From Bacillus sp. DTU_2020_1000418_1_SI_GHA_SEK_038 (GTDB lineage Bacteria; Bacillota; Bacilli; Bacillales; Cytobacillaceae), in the NCBI RefSeq assembly GCF_032341175.1, contig NZ_CP135435.1, forward strand, positions 3,906,001 to 3,970,000: 64,000 bases of DNA, in the 5' to 3' direction. Position 1 is the stretch's first letter, and each line of letters opens with the position of its first letter. Below the pieces are notes generated by a model. That model made no database searches. It was given only the letters and a program-made list of their open reading frames with translations, and had not been told where the DNA came from. Of this stretch, positions 38,058 through 46,761 are shown in pieces. A program made the position numbers and the translations under genes.

Positions 38058-39068
38058 TTAACGAAGTAATTGTAATACAGCTTGTGGCTGTTGGTTAGCT
38101 TGAGCAAGCATTGCTTGAGAAGCTTGGTTAAGGATGTTGTTTTTAGTGAAATTCATCATTTCTTTCGCCATGTCAACATCACGGATACGAGATTCAGCAG
38201 CTTTTAAATTTTCAGATGAAGTATCTAGATTTTTTATTCTATGTTCTAATCTATTTTGAGCTGCACCTAGTTTAGATCTTTCATCTGAAACTGTTTTAAT
38301 GGCAGCATCTAAACTTGAAATCGCAGCTGATGTGTCAGTTGAAGGTGCCACATTATTACCATTAACAGCCAATCCAGTGGCACTCATATTAGCAATTCCT
38401 AATGTCATAGTCTGACCATTATTTGCTCCTGTTTGGAACGTTCTTTCCCCATCACCAGTTATTTCAATTGCAGTGCTATCTAAACTTGCTGCAACAAAAT
38501 CACTATTCGTTACAATGGTGATATCAAATTGATCAATTCTAATTGTTTGTGCTCCATCAGCCATTTGTTCCACCAGCAATGATTACTTCATTTCCATCAG
38601 CATCTGCAATAACAAAATTAGTACCGCCATCAGTAATAGTATATGTTCCAGCAGCGCCACTTCCAGTGATAGACACAACTCCATCAACAGCTAATGCAGT
38701 TGAAACACTATCATCTAGGTCTACAGAGTTACGAAAATCTCCATTTAATAACTTCATTTTATTAAATTCAGTTTGACTTGAAATATCATTTAATTCAGTT
38801 TTAAGTTGTGTTCTATCTTCATCAGTATAAGTATCAGATGAAGATTGAACAGCTAATTCTCTCATTCTTTGAAGCATTGCATGAGTCTCATTTAGTGCCC
38901 CTTCAGCCGTTTGGATTAAAGAAATTGCATCTTGTGAGTTACGAGATGCTTGATCTAAACCACGTACTTGAGCACGCATTTTTTCAGAGATTGCTAAACC
39001 TGCTACATCGTCACCTGCACGGTTAATGATTTACCAGTAGCGCCAACGTTAATCCCCATCTGACGATG
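38058..39068 (-). pseudogene. Flagellin pseudogene (hag paralogue) with three lesions
   Basis: A flagellin sequence is spread over three frames. From 39068 the minus strand reads [15 protein letters not shown], lacking the first ~12 codons and start. At about 39023 an apparent 28-nt deletion removes the EKLSSGLRI equivalent and shifts frame to [16 protein letters not shown]. At about 38557-38565 one extra base shifts frame again after IIAGGTNG to DGAQTIRIDQF. The C-terminus NILNQASQAMLAQANQQPQA is intact and like that of hag at 41828-42649. No promoter or ribosome-binding site precedes it. It may serve only as a sequence reservoir, or be debris. Confidence 0.93.
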
Positions 39069-39167
39069 AACAACCACTCGTTTTCTACCAAATCTCTCAC
39101 TCTTCTAATTCCCTCAAACCCAGCAGTAGCAAGCAATCCCACAATCCTAGTTGAGCAACATTAGTGC

Positions 39168-39195
39168 AAAAAAATAGAACGGAAAGTTCCGTTCC
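39168..39195 (-). terminator. Terminator downstream of the radC-like gene
   Basis: The minus-strand stem GAACGGA/TCCGTTC is followed by TATTTTTTT. Confidence 0.75.
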
Positions 39196-39252
39196 CAAAA
39201 CATAGAATGCCTCAATAGTTTGGAAGCATAATGCTCAAAAGATAGGTTTCCA

Positions 39253-39360
39253 TTAGAACACCAAATGGTAGACAGACAATACCAAGTAGCTCAAGAGGTT
39301 GGTCTCCCTAACTGTTTGTGACTCTTTTCCATGAAACCCTTCTCTAGTAGCTCTATCCAT
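39253..39360 (-). CDS. Possible 35-codon peptide after radC
   Basis: A 35-residue frame (MDRATREGFHGKESQTVRET then a hydrophobic tail) starts 12 nt after the radC-like stop codon, behind GGGGGAATTGTG. The spacing and the membrane-like C-terminus are suggestive, but there is no homology support. Confidence 0.25.
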   Translation of the reverse strand: MDRATREGFHGKESQTVRETNLLSYLVLSVYHLVF

Positions 39361-39372
39361 CACAATTCCCCC

Positions 39373-39885
39373 TTAGATGTGTCCTTTTTCTTTGAGCGAA
39401 ACAAACTTGTCCTCGCAGATGATCAAATGATCAATCAGTTCAATGCCTAGTATCTTACCAACCTCAGCTAAATGCCTTGTCACTTCCACATCTTCCCTTG
39501 ATTCAGATGGATCTTGACTGGGATGATTGTGCGCTACGATGATCGAAGCAGAATTAGCTAGAATGGCAACTTTCATCACCTCCCTTGGATGTACGAGACT
39601 TGAATTCAATGTTCCTACACTAACCGTATGAATGGCAGTTGGTTGGTTCTTCGTATCTAATGTTAGAAGCATGAGCTGTTCACAATCTGAGTCCACTAGA
39701 AATGACTTTAGCAGCTGGTATGCATCCTCTGGTGACTTAATCTTACGATCCTTGTACAACAAACTTGACTCCCTAACCATCTTTAGACTAACAATGTTCA
39801 CTCGCTTAGCTGGCTCCTGCTTCATTTCCTTTACTACATCAATCAATGGAAACTGTAACTGTGTTCCGTAATCATACCTTCTCAC
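39373..39885 (-). CDS. Short RadC-like JAB/MPN-domain protein
   Basis: The 170 residues carry the JAB (MPN+) domain typical of RadC: metal ligands in AHNHPS and the downstream Asp in SREDVE, plus VGTLNSSLVHPREVMKVAI. The chromosomal RadC is about 220-230 residues with an N-terminal helix-hairpin-helix region; that region is absent here, as in RadC-like proteins of mobile elements. The usual HNHPSGDP has Gln in place of Gly (HNHPSQDP). It starts at GTG, 9 nt after AGGAGG. A conserved hairpin precedes the ribosome-binding site. The actual role of RadC proteins is unsettled. Confidence 0.85.
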   Translation of the reverse strand: MRRYDYGTQLQFPLIDVVKEMKQEPAKRVNIVSLKMVRESSLLYKDRKIKSPEDAYQLLKSFLVDSDCEQLMLLTLDTKNQPTAIHTVSVGTLNSSLVHPREVMKVAILANSASIIVAHNHPSQDPSESREDVEVTRHLAEVGKILGIELIDHLIICEDKFVSLKEKGHI

Positions 39886-39902
39886 CTTAACATTCCTCCT
39901 AA

Positions 39903-39942
39903 AATAAAATAGCCCCTACTCCCACAATGGAAGTAGAGGGTT
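39903..39942 (-). promoter_or_regulatory. Leader hairpin before the radC-like gene
   Basis: On the minus strand CCTCTACTTCC...GGGAGTAGGGG is followed by CTATTTTATTTT and then AGGAGG. It resembles an intrinsic terminator placed just before the ribosome-binding site. The same structure is retained in the leader of the decayed copy (35710-35745). Confidence 0.55.
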
Positions 39943-40105
39943 AGGTCGCTTGTTTCTTGAACATTAGTACTCATAGAACAAACGTACGTCCAATTTTATA
40001 ATATATGTCTGAAGTTTTAGTTGGTACTGTGTGTATCATTACAGTTATTTAGAGCATCAATTACAGGTACATTGGCTTTCGGCAGTGATACTTACTAAAC
40101 ATAAA

Positions 40106-40390
40106 TTACTTCTGAAAACCATTAATTTTTCCGAAATCACCTTTTGCAAAAATCTCAATATCAGCTATATTTAGGACTCTTCTCTGTTCCTTATTAGCAC
40201 TTGAGCAAAATCCAACTATGCGATAACTAAAATCAATGTTTTTTAAAACTATTCTTATTGCTTCAACTGCTTCATCTAGAGTTTCTTTCAGCTCAAAATC
40301 TGAAATACCCGAAACGGCAAAAGGACCAATAATATTAATTGAAGGTTCATATGAGCCATCAATGTATTCAATTTCAATAATCATATCCAT
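40106..40390 (-). CDS. Orphan 94-residue protein
   Basis: I do not recognise this protein. It is a compact alpha/beta-looking sequence (MIIEIEYIDGSYEPSINIIG; FELKETLDEAVEAIRIVLKN; then VLNIADIEIFAKGDFGKI) without membrane segments. The start is the ATG 8 nt after AGGTG; an upstream ATG would add a 25-residue hydrophobic N-terminus without a ribosome-binding site. It lies between the FliB-like gene and the radC-like gene in an accessory block. Small single-domain proteins of this look are often immunity-type proteins, but nothing here supports that specifically. Confidence 0.6.
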   Translation of the reverse strand: MDMIIEIEYIDGSYEPSINIIGPFAVSGISDFELKETLDEAVEAIRIVLKNIDFSYRIVGFCSSANKEQRRVLNIADIEIFAKGDFGKINGFQK

Positions 40391-40496
40391 AGTTTTCACA
40401 CCTACTTTTTTTGCTAATAAAATGAAATACATCATGTTAAAGCTATTTGAAAACTTATCTGTCATTAAATAAAATATTGAAATAAATCAATACGGT

Positions 40497-41726
40497 TTAA
40501 TCTTTAAGTATACTTGCTATATAATCTAAACGTAGTTGGTTATCTTTTTCTAGTAAATCGTAAACTTGTTTTAAGTATTCATGATTATGCTCAATGGTTT
40601 TAGAAAATGATTGTATTGCCTTAATAATTATATCTCTATTTAATTCTTTAAAATGTGAAGCTAACCCTATTAAATGTAATTTTAATAATAGAAAATGTAC
40701 AACCATCATATAATAATTTTTTATAAGGGAAGCCGATTTATCTAATGATAACGGGAATGTATTCTTAAATACATAGTTTACCAAATAGTTTTCCATTATA
40801 TGTTCATTCTTTAACATATAGGGTTGATAATATAGATTATTAATTTCGGTGAACCTCTCAACAAAGTTTTCCACAATTGTGGTTTCATTAAATTCAAAAC
40901 CTTGTACAACTTGTTTTAGAATTTCATAATACCTTGTATTGATATGACTAGCATCTTTTAATTTTTTACTTATTAAATTTAGAAATTTTAGTATAGTAAT
41001 AGAATTTGAAGGTATATCATTTAATGTATCTTCAAAGTGTTTATTAGCGAGTAAATATTCAAATTGCTTTTCTAATAAGTCAACATTATCTAACTGATTT
41101 TTGTTTATTAAAATCTCGATCTCTTGACAAAAAAACCCTAATATAATTAACCTTTCGGATATACTATACTGTCTACTTTGAAGTATCTTAATTGTGAACA
41201 TGCGAATAGCCCAAAAATGTTGCTCTATTGAGACATCTGTTTTTTTTGTTTTTATCTTTTTTCCAACTCTGTTTCTAAAGCCTTTCTCACTTCTTTCTTT
41301 AACATCAAACTCCATTTTATCGGGGTTTAATAGTACTAGACGCGCCATTTCAGGACAAGAAATTGATCCAGACTCTTCAATATAATTATCAACCTCATTA
41401 TAATTTCTCGGATAAATCGCACATGTATTCGAAAGATATGATTCACCAAATTTTAGCTGTATATTACATAACAAATCTTCTGACAACATGGTACAACGAA
41501 TATCATTGTCTAATCTCATATATGCATATACTTCCTCATTCTCACTTTTTTTATCACGAAGTATATTCTTGCTAAGGTTTTTTTTGAAATCTGAATCTTT
41601 TATATTTCGATACTTCTTATAAGTTTTTTTATCAACTGATATTCTCCAACCAGTACAGCAAGTGTCTTCACATTTAGAACCAATACATTGAAATTTCTCC
41701 ATATACTTAGGACTTAAAGTCTGCAT
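40497..41726 (-). CDS. fliB: Flagellin lysine-N-methylase (FliB family)
   Basis: FliB methylates surface lysines of flagellin in Salmonella. The 409-residue protein starts with the family's Cys-rich module FQCIGSKCEDTCCTGWRISV (residues 12-31). Further cysteines follow in RCTMLSEDLLCNIQ and NTCAIYPRNY, and CPEMARLVLL is also conserved. The remaining 260 residues are helical and variable, as in the family. It lies immediately downstream of hag and its terminator, on the same strand, so its likely substrates are the flagellins encoded here. Low G+C relative to neighbours suggests transfer. Confidence 0.88.
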   Translation of the reverse strand: MQTLSPKYMEKFQCIGSKCEDTCCTGWRISVDKKTYKKYRNIKDSDFKKNLSKNILRDKKSENEEVYAYMRLDNDIRCTMLSEDLLCNIQLKFGESYLSNTCAIYPRNYNEVDNYIEESGSISCPEMARLVLLNPDKMEFDVKERSEKGFRNRVGKKIKTKKTDVSIEQHFWAIRMFTIKILQSRQYSISERLIILGFFCQEIEILINKNQLDNVDLLEKQFEYLLANKHFEDTLNDIPSNSITILKFLNLISKKLKDASHINTRYYEILKQVVQGFEFNETTIVENFVERFTEINNLYYQPYMLKNEHIMENYLVNYVFKNTFPLSLDKSASLIKNYYMMVVHFLLLKLHLIGLASHFKELNRDIIIKAIQSFSKTIEHNHEYLKQVYDLLEKDNQLRLDYIASILKD

Positions 41727-41780
41727 TAAAAGAACTCCTTTATTTAGGTTTACGTAATTTTATTAAATAATAAATTATTT

Positions 41781-41817
41781 AAAAAGAGACCTAAAATAAA
41801 ATCCTAGGTCTCTTTTT
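41781..41817 (-). terminator. hag terminator
   Basis: A long minus-strand stem AAAAAGAGACCTA/TAGGTCTCTTTTT immediately follows the hag stop codon. Confidence 0.92.
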
Positions 41818-41827
41818 AAATAAACTA

Positions 41828-42649
41828 TTAACGTAATAATTGTAATACCGCTTGTGGTTGTTGGTTGGCTTGAGCAAGCATAGCCTGTGATGCTTGGTTA
41901 AGAATGTTGTTTTTAGTGAAATTCATCATTTCTTTTGCCATATCAACATCACGAATACGAGATTCTGCAGCTTGTAAATTTTCAGCAGCGTTATCAAGGT
42001 TTTTAATTGTATGTTCTAAACGGTTTTGGTAAGAACCAAGCGTTGAACGAGTAGTAGAAACTAACTTTATAGCTGTATCTACAGCATCAATATCTGTGTC
42101 ATGTTTAGCTTTTGTACCATCAACAGCAACAGCACTTGTAGCAAGGTCTCCTGCAGCACTCAAATTCTTATCTAATTTAAGATTTAATTGTTGAGTTTTA
42201 TTAGCTCCAATTTGAAAATCTTTATCAAATGAACCATTTATTAATTTCTTACCATTGAACTCTGTACGCGTTGAAATACCTGTTAATTCATCATTCAACT
42301 GTGTAATTTCAGCATTAATTGCTGCGATATCATCAGCTTCGAGTGTACCGCCATTTCCACCTTGTACTACTAATTCACGCATACGTTGAAGAATAGCGTG
42401 TTGTTCATTAAGTGCTCCCTCAGCTGTTTGAATGAGAGAGATTGCATCTTGAGAGTTACGAGATGCTTGATCCAAACCACGAATTTGTCCACGCATTTTT
42501 TCAGAAATTGATAGACCAGCAGCATCATCACCAGCACGGTTGATACGAAGACCTGAAGATAATTTCTCCATAGACTTACCTGCTGAATTAATGTTCATGC
42601 CCATCTGACGGTGAGAGTTCATTGCATTTAAATTGTGATTGATAATCAT
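41828..42649 (-). CDS. hag: Flagellin Hag
   Basis: The main filament subunit has 273 residues, close to Bacillus Hag proteins. The N-terminal D0/D1 region (about 1-135) includes MIINHNLNAMNSHRQMGMN and SSGLRINRAGDDAAGLSISE. The short variable centre spans about 135-195. The C-terminal D1/D0 region (about 195-273) ends NNILNQASQAMLAQANQQ and LQLLR. It is preceded by a sigma-D promoter and by a leader with a CsrA-type hairpin. Regulation by CsrA and FliW, encoded just upstream, is expected from B. subtilis. Confidence 0.97.
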   Translation of the reverse strand: MIINHNLNAMNSHRQMGMNINSAGKSMEKLSSGLRINRAGDDAAGLSISEKMRGQIRGLDQASRNSQDAISLIQTAEGALNEQHAILQRMRELVVQGGNGGTLEADDIAAINAEITQLNDELTGISTRTEFNGKKLINGSFDKDFQIGANKTQQLNLKLDKNLSAAGDLATSAVAVDGTKAKHDTDIDAVDTAIKLVSTTRSTLGSYQNRLEHTIKNLDNAAENLQAAESRIRDVDMAKEMMNFTKNNILNQASQAMLAQANQQPQAVLQLLR

Positions 42650-42656
42650 TTAATTT

Positions 42657-42691
42657 TCCTCCTTGAATGTCGTGTTCACGTCCTTGTGAAC
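42657..42691 (-). promoter_or_regulatory. Two predicted CsrA sites in the hag leader
   Basis: On the minus strand GTTCAC-AAGGAC-GTGAAC (42674-42691) forms a 6-bp hairpin exposing AAGGAC, an almost ideal CsrA site. The Shine-Dalgarno AAGGAGG (42658-42664) provides a second GGA. The arrangement is the one described for B. subtilis hag, where CsrA binds BS1 and BS2 and blocks the ribosome. Confidence 0.85.
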
Positions 42692-42745
42692 AATCTTTTT
42701 AGAGAGAAATCTAGGTCGGCCGCCCTATTTTCTCTTACATTCTTT

Positions 42746-42771
42746 TTATCGACAATGTTTTCAATTATTTA
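42746..42771 (-). promoter_or_regulatory. Sigma-D promoter of hag
   Basis: The minus strand shows TAAA, a 14-nt spacer and GTCGATAA, two mismatches from GCCGATAT. The start of transcription would lie about 90 nt before the ATG. Confidence 0.75.
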
Positions 42772-42790
42772 ATAGGTTTTATTAAATATT

Positions 42791-43006
42791 TTATTTATTT
42801 TTTAATATTGTTAGTAAAGAGATGTCTTGTGATGCTTCCTTGTTTTCGGACAGAATTTGTTCATAAATTTCGGTTCTTAATATTTCTACATTTTTAGGAG
42901 CATTAATGCCTATTTTTACTTGGTCATTTTTAGAAGAAACGATCGTTATTTCTATGTCTTCTCCAATTTTTATGGATTCGCCGCTTTTTCTTGTAAGTAC
43001 TAGCAT
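42791..43006 (-). CDS. csrA: Carbon storage regulator CsrA
   Basis: CsrA is a dimeric RNA-binding protein that here should repress hag translation. The 71 residues start [15 protein letters not shown] and include [20 protein letters not shown], the RNA-contact region. It starts 4 nt after the fliW stop codon. In Bacillus CsrA is sequestered by FliW, forming a partner-switch that couples flagellin export to synthesis; both partners and the target leader are present here. Confidence 0.97.
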   Translation of the reverse strand: MLVLTRKSGESIKIGEDIEITIVSSKNDQVKIGINAPKNVEILRTEIYEQILSENKEASQDISLLTILKNK

Positions 43007-43010
43007 GCTG

Positions 43011-43451
43011 TCACCCCTTGCTCACATATGCTGGAGTGAGTAAATGCTTTGTTTGATAGCTGCTGTCGCTTAAGATCAGCTGTTTGGCATACTTGTTTTT
43101 TTTGTTGAAAATAAGAGGTGCTTGTAGATTGGCCGTTGTTTGATCGAACGGTTCTTGGACTGTAAGAATGACATAAGAGAGCACATCACCATCTGTTTCA
43201 ATTTCTAATTGCTTAATTGAAAGGTCATCAATTGAAAATTGATAGTCTTGGAAAAATTGAAATGGATTTGTGATGACGAATGCAAGGTTTGGTGTTGTAA
43301 CAGATTGCATGATTGAAAAAACATCGTTTTCTGGAAGATTCAAGATAACAAATCGTTTTTCACTTAAGAATCCAGGAATACCTTTTTCAAAATGCCAAAT
43401 TTCCTCTTCACTGATTTCTATTACATCATGATATTTTGTGTCAATGTTCAT
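43011..43451 (-). CDS. fliW: Flagellar assembly factor FliW
   Basis: FliW binds either flagellin or CsrA and thereby releases hag translation when flagellin is low. The 146-residue product begins [20 protein letters not shown], and the FliW core includes [14 protein letters not shown] and [13 protein letters not shown]. The start is the ATG 9 nt after AAAAGGA; an ATG three codons upstream abuts that site. It is adjacent to csrA, as in B. subtilis. Confidence 0.96.
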   Translation of the reverse strand: MNIDTKYHDVIEISEEEIWHFEKGIPGFLSEKRFVILNLPENDVFSIMQSVTTPNLAFVITNPFQFFQDYQFSIDDLSIKQLEIETDGDVLSYVILTVQEPFDQTTANLQAPLIFNKKNKYAKQLILSDSSYQTKHLLTPAYVSKG

Positions 43452-43495
43452 AAGCCACATTCCTTTTTAAGCAATTTTTATACATCCTAACTTAT

Positions 43496-44056
43496 TTATG
43501 GTATGTTCACAACATCGATCTTTAATGAAGGCTGCTGCTTCATTTGGTATGTAATATCGCCTTTTTGATAATCTATCATCGGCTTTCGTGCAACAGTGTT
43601 ATTCACGACTTTTTGGGGCTCCGCCTGTATATCCAAATGACCTGGCTGATAATTGATTTTCACACTGAATGGAGGAGGAGTGAAACCAATATTGTAATTA
43701 TAGTTAAATAACTCACTATTCCGTGCAGCTTGACTTGCAATTGCACCGCCTCCATGCTCAATCCTCATCAACTCGTCTCCCTCTGAAGCAGTTCTTGCAA
43801 TTCCACTTAGGAGGTCATTATATCCCTTTTGGGCATGCTCCTCAATTCTTCGAAAAATATGCTTAATATCCATCGATTCCCAGGCAATCGTTTGATCGAT
43901 TGACAGCTGCCCTTGCGATCTATGAATAATCATTTCTGCTTTTGGCTGCTGTAAATCAAGCTGTGCCTTAGGCTGTTCAATCGTTTGCTGTGCGAGAGTG
44001 CCGGTTATATTAATCTTTGCAAATGCTGACTCCATCCGTATTTGCGGTATCTGCAT
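43496..44056 (-). CDS. yviE: YviE-like DUF6470 protein
   Basis: The 186-residue product matches YviE of B. subtilis: it begins MQIPQIRMESAFAKI and contains repeated Gln/Pro segments (IEQPKAQLDLQQPKAEM). The C-terminal beta-rich stretch includes FSVKINYQPGHLDIQ. The function is unknown; it is conserved between flgL and fliW, so a flagellar role is likely. The start is the ATG 5 nt after GAGGTGA. Confidence 0.88.
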   Translation of the reverse strand: MQIPQIRMESAFAKINITGTLAQQTIEQPKAQLDLQQPKAEMIIHRSQGQLSIDQTIAWESMDIKHIFRRIEEHAQKGYNDLLSGIARTASEGDELMRIEHGGGAIASQAARNSELFNYNYNIGFTPPPFSVKINYQPGHLDIQAEPQKVVNNTVARKPMIDYQKGDITYQMKQQPSLKIDVVNIP

Positions 44057-44106
44057 ACTTGTCACCTCATCATATAGAAAAAGCTATCTAAATAGATAGC
44101 CAATTT

Positions 44107-44991
44107 TTATCTGAGAAAATCCATTAAAGTTGGTTGAATTATACGAGAACCAACTGAAAGTGCTGCACGATGAACACTTTCCTGAGCGAGCAGCTCCGTT
44201 ACGACCTTCTCGAAGTCAATATCTTCATTATCTGACATGACCTTCTTTGAGATGATCTCCTGCTGGTCAATTCTTTCCTCCATTAATTCTACACGATTAG
44301 CACGGGCACCTAGATTGGCGCGCGCATTAGTTACATTGTCTAGGTGACCTTCTATTTTATCTAAATAAGGGCTTATTGAATTACTATCAGAATTAGGATT
44401 TTCTAATGAGAGGATTAGTCCTTCTACATCCTTAAATAAATCCTCAGTAAACACAACTTGCGGATTTACATTAACTGGAATAAAAACACCCTTAGATAGC
44501 TCAAATTGTATCGGATTACTATTATTAGAAACCTTAATTGGTGAAGCACTTGCATCTACTGGTTTACTAAGTGTGTCTGTTCCATTAAAAATATATTTGT
44601 CACCGACTTTTGTGTTGGCAATCTCTACTAAGTGCTCTTTTAATTGCGAGATTTCTTCACTAATTGATTTACGTTGACCTTCATCATATGTATCTGTGCT
44701 TGATTGGACGATGAGCTCACGAATTCGATGAAGAGCCTGACCTGCTTTATCTAGCGAAGCATCGGAATTGTCCATCCAGTTGTAGGCTTCTGAAAAATTC
44801 CTTTTAAACTGTTCTACCTCTTGTAGGTTGCGACGATATGTGACTCCTTTCATCGCAACAACCGGATCATCTGAGGGACGGGATATTTTCTTCTGAGTGT
44901 TCAATTGATCTTGATATTTTCCTAGTCTTTCATAGCTTGTACTTAAATTCGAGAGCATATTTCTTGAAAGCATCGTTTGTGTTACACGCAA
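44107..44991 (-). CDS. flgL: Hook-filament junction protein FlgL
   Basis: FlgL (HAP3) links hook and filament. The 294 residues begin MRVTQTMLSRNMLSNLS, with SYERLGKYQDQLNTQKKISR and PVVAMKGVTYRRNL, typical of FlgL. The flagellin-like C-terminus is ALSVGSRIIQPTLMDFLR. It starts at TTG, 15 bp after flgK, in the flgN-flgK-flgL series. Confidence 0.96.
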   Translation of the reverse strand: MRVTQTMLSRNMLSNLSTSYERLGKYQDQLNTQKKISRPSDDPVVAMKGVTYRRNLQEVEQFKRNFSEAYNWMDNSDASLDKAGQALHRIRELIVQSSTDTYDEGQRKSISEEISQLKEHLVEIANTKVGDKYIFNGTDTLSKPVDASASPIKVSNNSNPIQFELSKGVFIPVNVNPQVVFTEDLFKDVEGLILSLENPNSDSNSISPYLDKIEGHLDNVTNARANLGARANRVELMEERIDQQEIISKKVMSDNEDIDFEKVVTELLAQESVHRAALSVGSRIIQPTLMDFLR

Positions 44992-45006
44992 AGCCTATTC
45001 ACCATC

Positions 45007-46671
45007 CTATCTTCCAACGACACCCATACCGTTGATAATTTTATCAAGCATTTCATCAATGACTGTAATTTGGCGTGCTGATGCATTATATGCATGCTGG
45101 AATTTGATTAAATTCGTCATTTCTTCATCCAAAGAAACAGAGCTTACCGAATTACGGTTATTTTCAACAGATTCTCTAAGAATTGTACTGTTATTCGTTA
45201 GACGATTCGCCTGCATTGACTCTACTCCAAGCTGTCCGATCATTCCTTCGTAGAAGAAATTAAGTGTCCCAGTTTTAACTACACTAAGAGCTTGCAAATC
45301 AATTGTTACATTTGGTAACCCTTCTAGTTCGTGTGCTGTGTTTGTTAAAAGCATATTTGAAATATTAGCTAAGTTAAGGGCATTCTTCCCATCACCAGCA
45401 TCTACACCGATTGGATTTCCATTTTCATCGAATTTCTGCTTAGTTGAAGCAGCGATTTCACTTGGTTTTAAATTCCCAAGGATAATATCTTTTGCAGCGC
45501 CTTTATATTTCGTTAAATCAGTAAAATCAACATTAGAATCTGCTACTGTAGTGAAGAATTTATTCGAGCCCTGATCTCCATCTAAATTATAGCCCTTCGA
45601 ATGAATCTCATTAAAGATATTAGCAAAGGAAAACGCAAGCTTATCTAAATTATCCAGCATATCTGGGTAAGTCCCTTTTATACCAGTCGTAGTTTCATAA
45701 CCATACGATTCTATTAAGGCACGCAGCTTACCAGTTCCAAACGCTATTTCATCAGATGAATCAACAAAATCCATCGTCCCCAGCTGCTGCTTTCCACTAT
45801 CGTCAAATATTGAAATCGTGTTAATTTTATCAGGAGGAACATCATAGGAAAGACCATTACTTCCAGCAAAACCAAGCTGAACATAATCATCAGCAGTCAC
45901 TAGATTTCTCTCTTTACCGTCTGTACCTACGAGCTTAATATTGTATTGTCCCTCTGCGATTTCCTGAGGCTTTCCTCCAGACTTTGTTTTCACAACTCTA
46001 ATATTTAAGTGATTTGATAACTGATCAACCATTAAATCACGCTGATCGTATAAATCATTTGGTAAATAACCATGTGGTTCAATCTCACCAATTTGCTTAT
46101 TCAAGTCAGCAATTTGCTTAAGAAGTGAGTTAATTTCTTTCAGGTTAACACTTACCTCATTCCCTAGGTCATTCTTAATCGTTGTTAAGGAATCATTAAG
46201 GAAATGGAAAGTGTCTGCGACAGCCCTTCCGCGTTCAAGCACAACCTGCCTAGTTCCTTCATTCTCTGGATATGTTGCTAAATCTTGAAGGGATTGCCAA
46301 AACTCACCCATGACGGCTGATAAACCATTGGTGCTTGGTTCATTCACAATGTCTTCCATCTTGCTTAAGGATTTTGCCTTCGATTCCCAATATCCTAGCT
46401 TGTTCTGCTCGTTACGGTATTGAACATCCAGAAACGCCTCACGGATCCGTTGAATCGATCCTGCTTTCACCCCTGTTCCCATTTGTCCAGGAATTTGCGG
46501 TCGGTTTATAGCCGGAGCAGGGAATGGCTCTGTTTGCACGAAATTCACTCTTTGGCGAGAGTAGCCAGGTGTATTAGCATTCGCAATGTTATGTCCTGTT
46601 ACGAATAAGGCGTTTTGTTGTGTAGACATTCCACGCCTTGCCGTTTCCAAACCATGAAAAGTAGAAATCAT
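45007..46671 (-). CDS. flgK: Hook-associated protein FlgK
   Basis: FlgK (HAP1) sits between hook and FlgL. The 554 residues begin MISTFHGLETARRGMSTQQN and contain TGHNIANANTPGYSRQRVNF, the FlgK/flagellar-rod signature. The C-terminus ends HAYNASARQITVIDEMLDKI. The start is the ATG 6 nt after GGAGGT; an ATG one codon upstream is closer to it, and the frame extends further but without a site. It lies 90 bp after flgN. Confidence 0.96.
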   Translation of the reverse strand: MISTFHGLETARRGMSTQQNALFVTGHNIANANTPGYSRQRVNFVQTEPFPAPAINRPQIPGQMGTGVKAGSIQRIREAFLDVQYRNEQNKLGYWESKAKSLSKMEDIVNEPSTNGLSAVMGEFWQSLQDLATYPENEGTRQVVLERGRAVADTFHFLNDSLTTIKNDLGNEVSVNLKEINSLLKQIADLNKQIGEIEPHGYLPNDLYDQRDLMVDQLSNHLNIRVVKTKSGGKPQEIAEGQYNIKLVGTDGKERNLVTADDYVQLGFAGSNGLSYDVPPDKINTISIFDDSGKQQLGTMDFVDSSDEIAFGTGKLRALIESYGYETTTGIKGTYPDMLDNLDKLAFSFANIFNEIHSKGYNLDGDQGSNKFFTTVADSNVDFTDLTKYKGAAKDIILGNLKPSEIAASTKQKFDENGNPIGVDAGDGKNALNLANISNMLLTNTAHELEGLPNVTIDLQALSVVKTGTLNFFYEGMIGQLGVESMQANRLTNNSTILRESVENNRNSVSSVSLDEEMTNLIKFQHAYNASARQITVIDEMLDKIINGMGVVGR

Positions 46672-46761
46672 CATTCTACCTCCAGTTCTACAAATTTTAG
46701 CTTCGCTTGTTTTATTTCTATGGCTTATGCCCACTTTTCTGAAGTAATAGACCCAAAAAGG

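Noticed and set aside
38557..38979. Two separate flagellin-like genes
   Set aside because: The two frames join into one flagellin once a single base is removed, so they are parts of one pseudogene.
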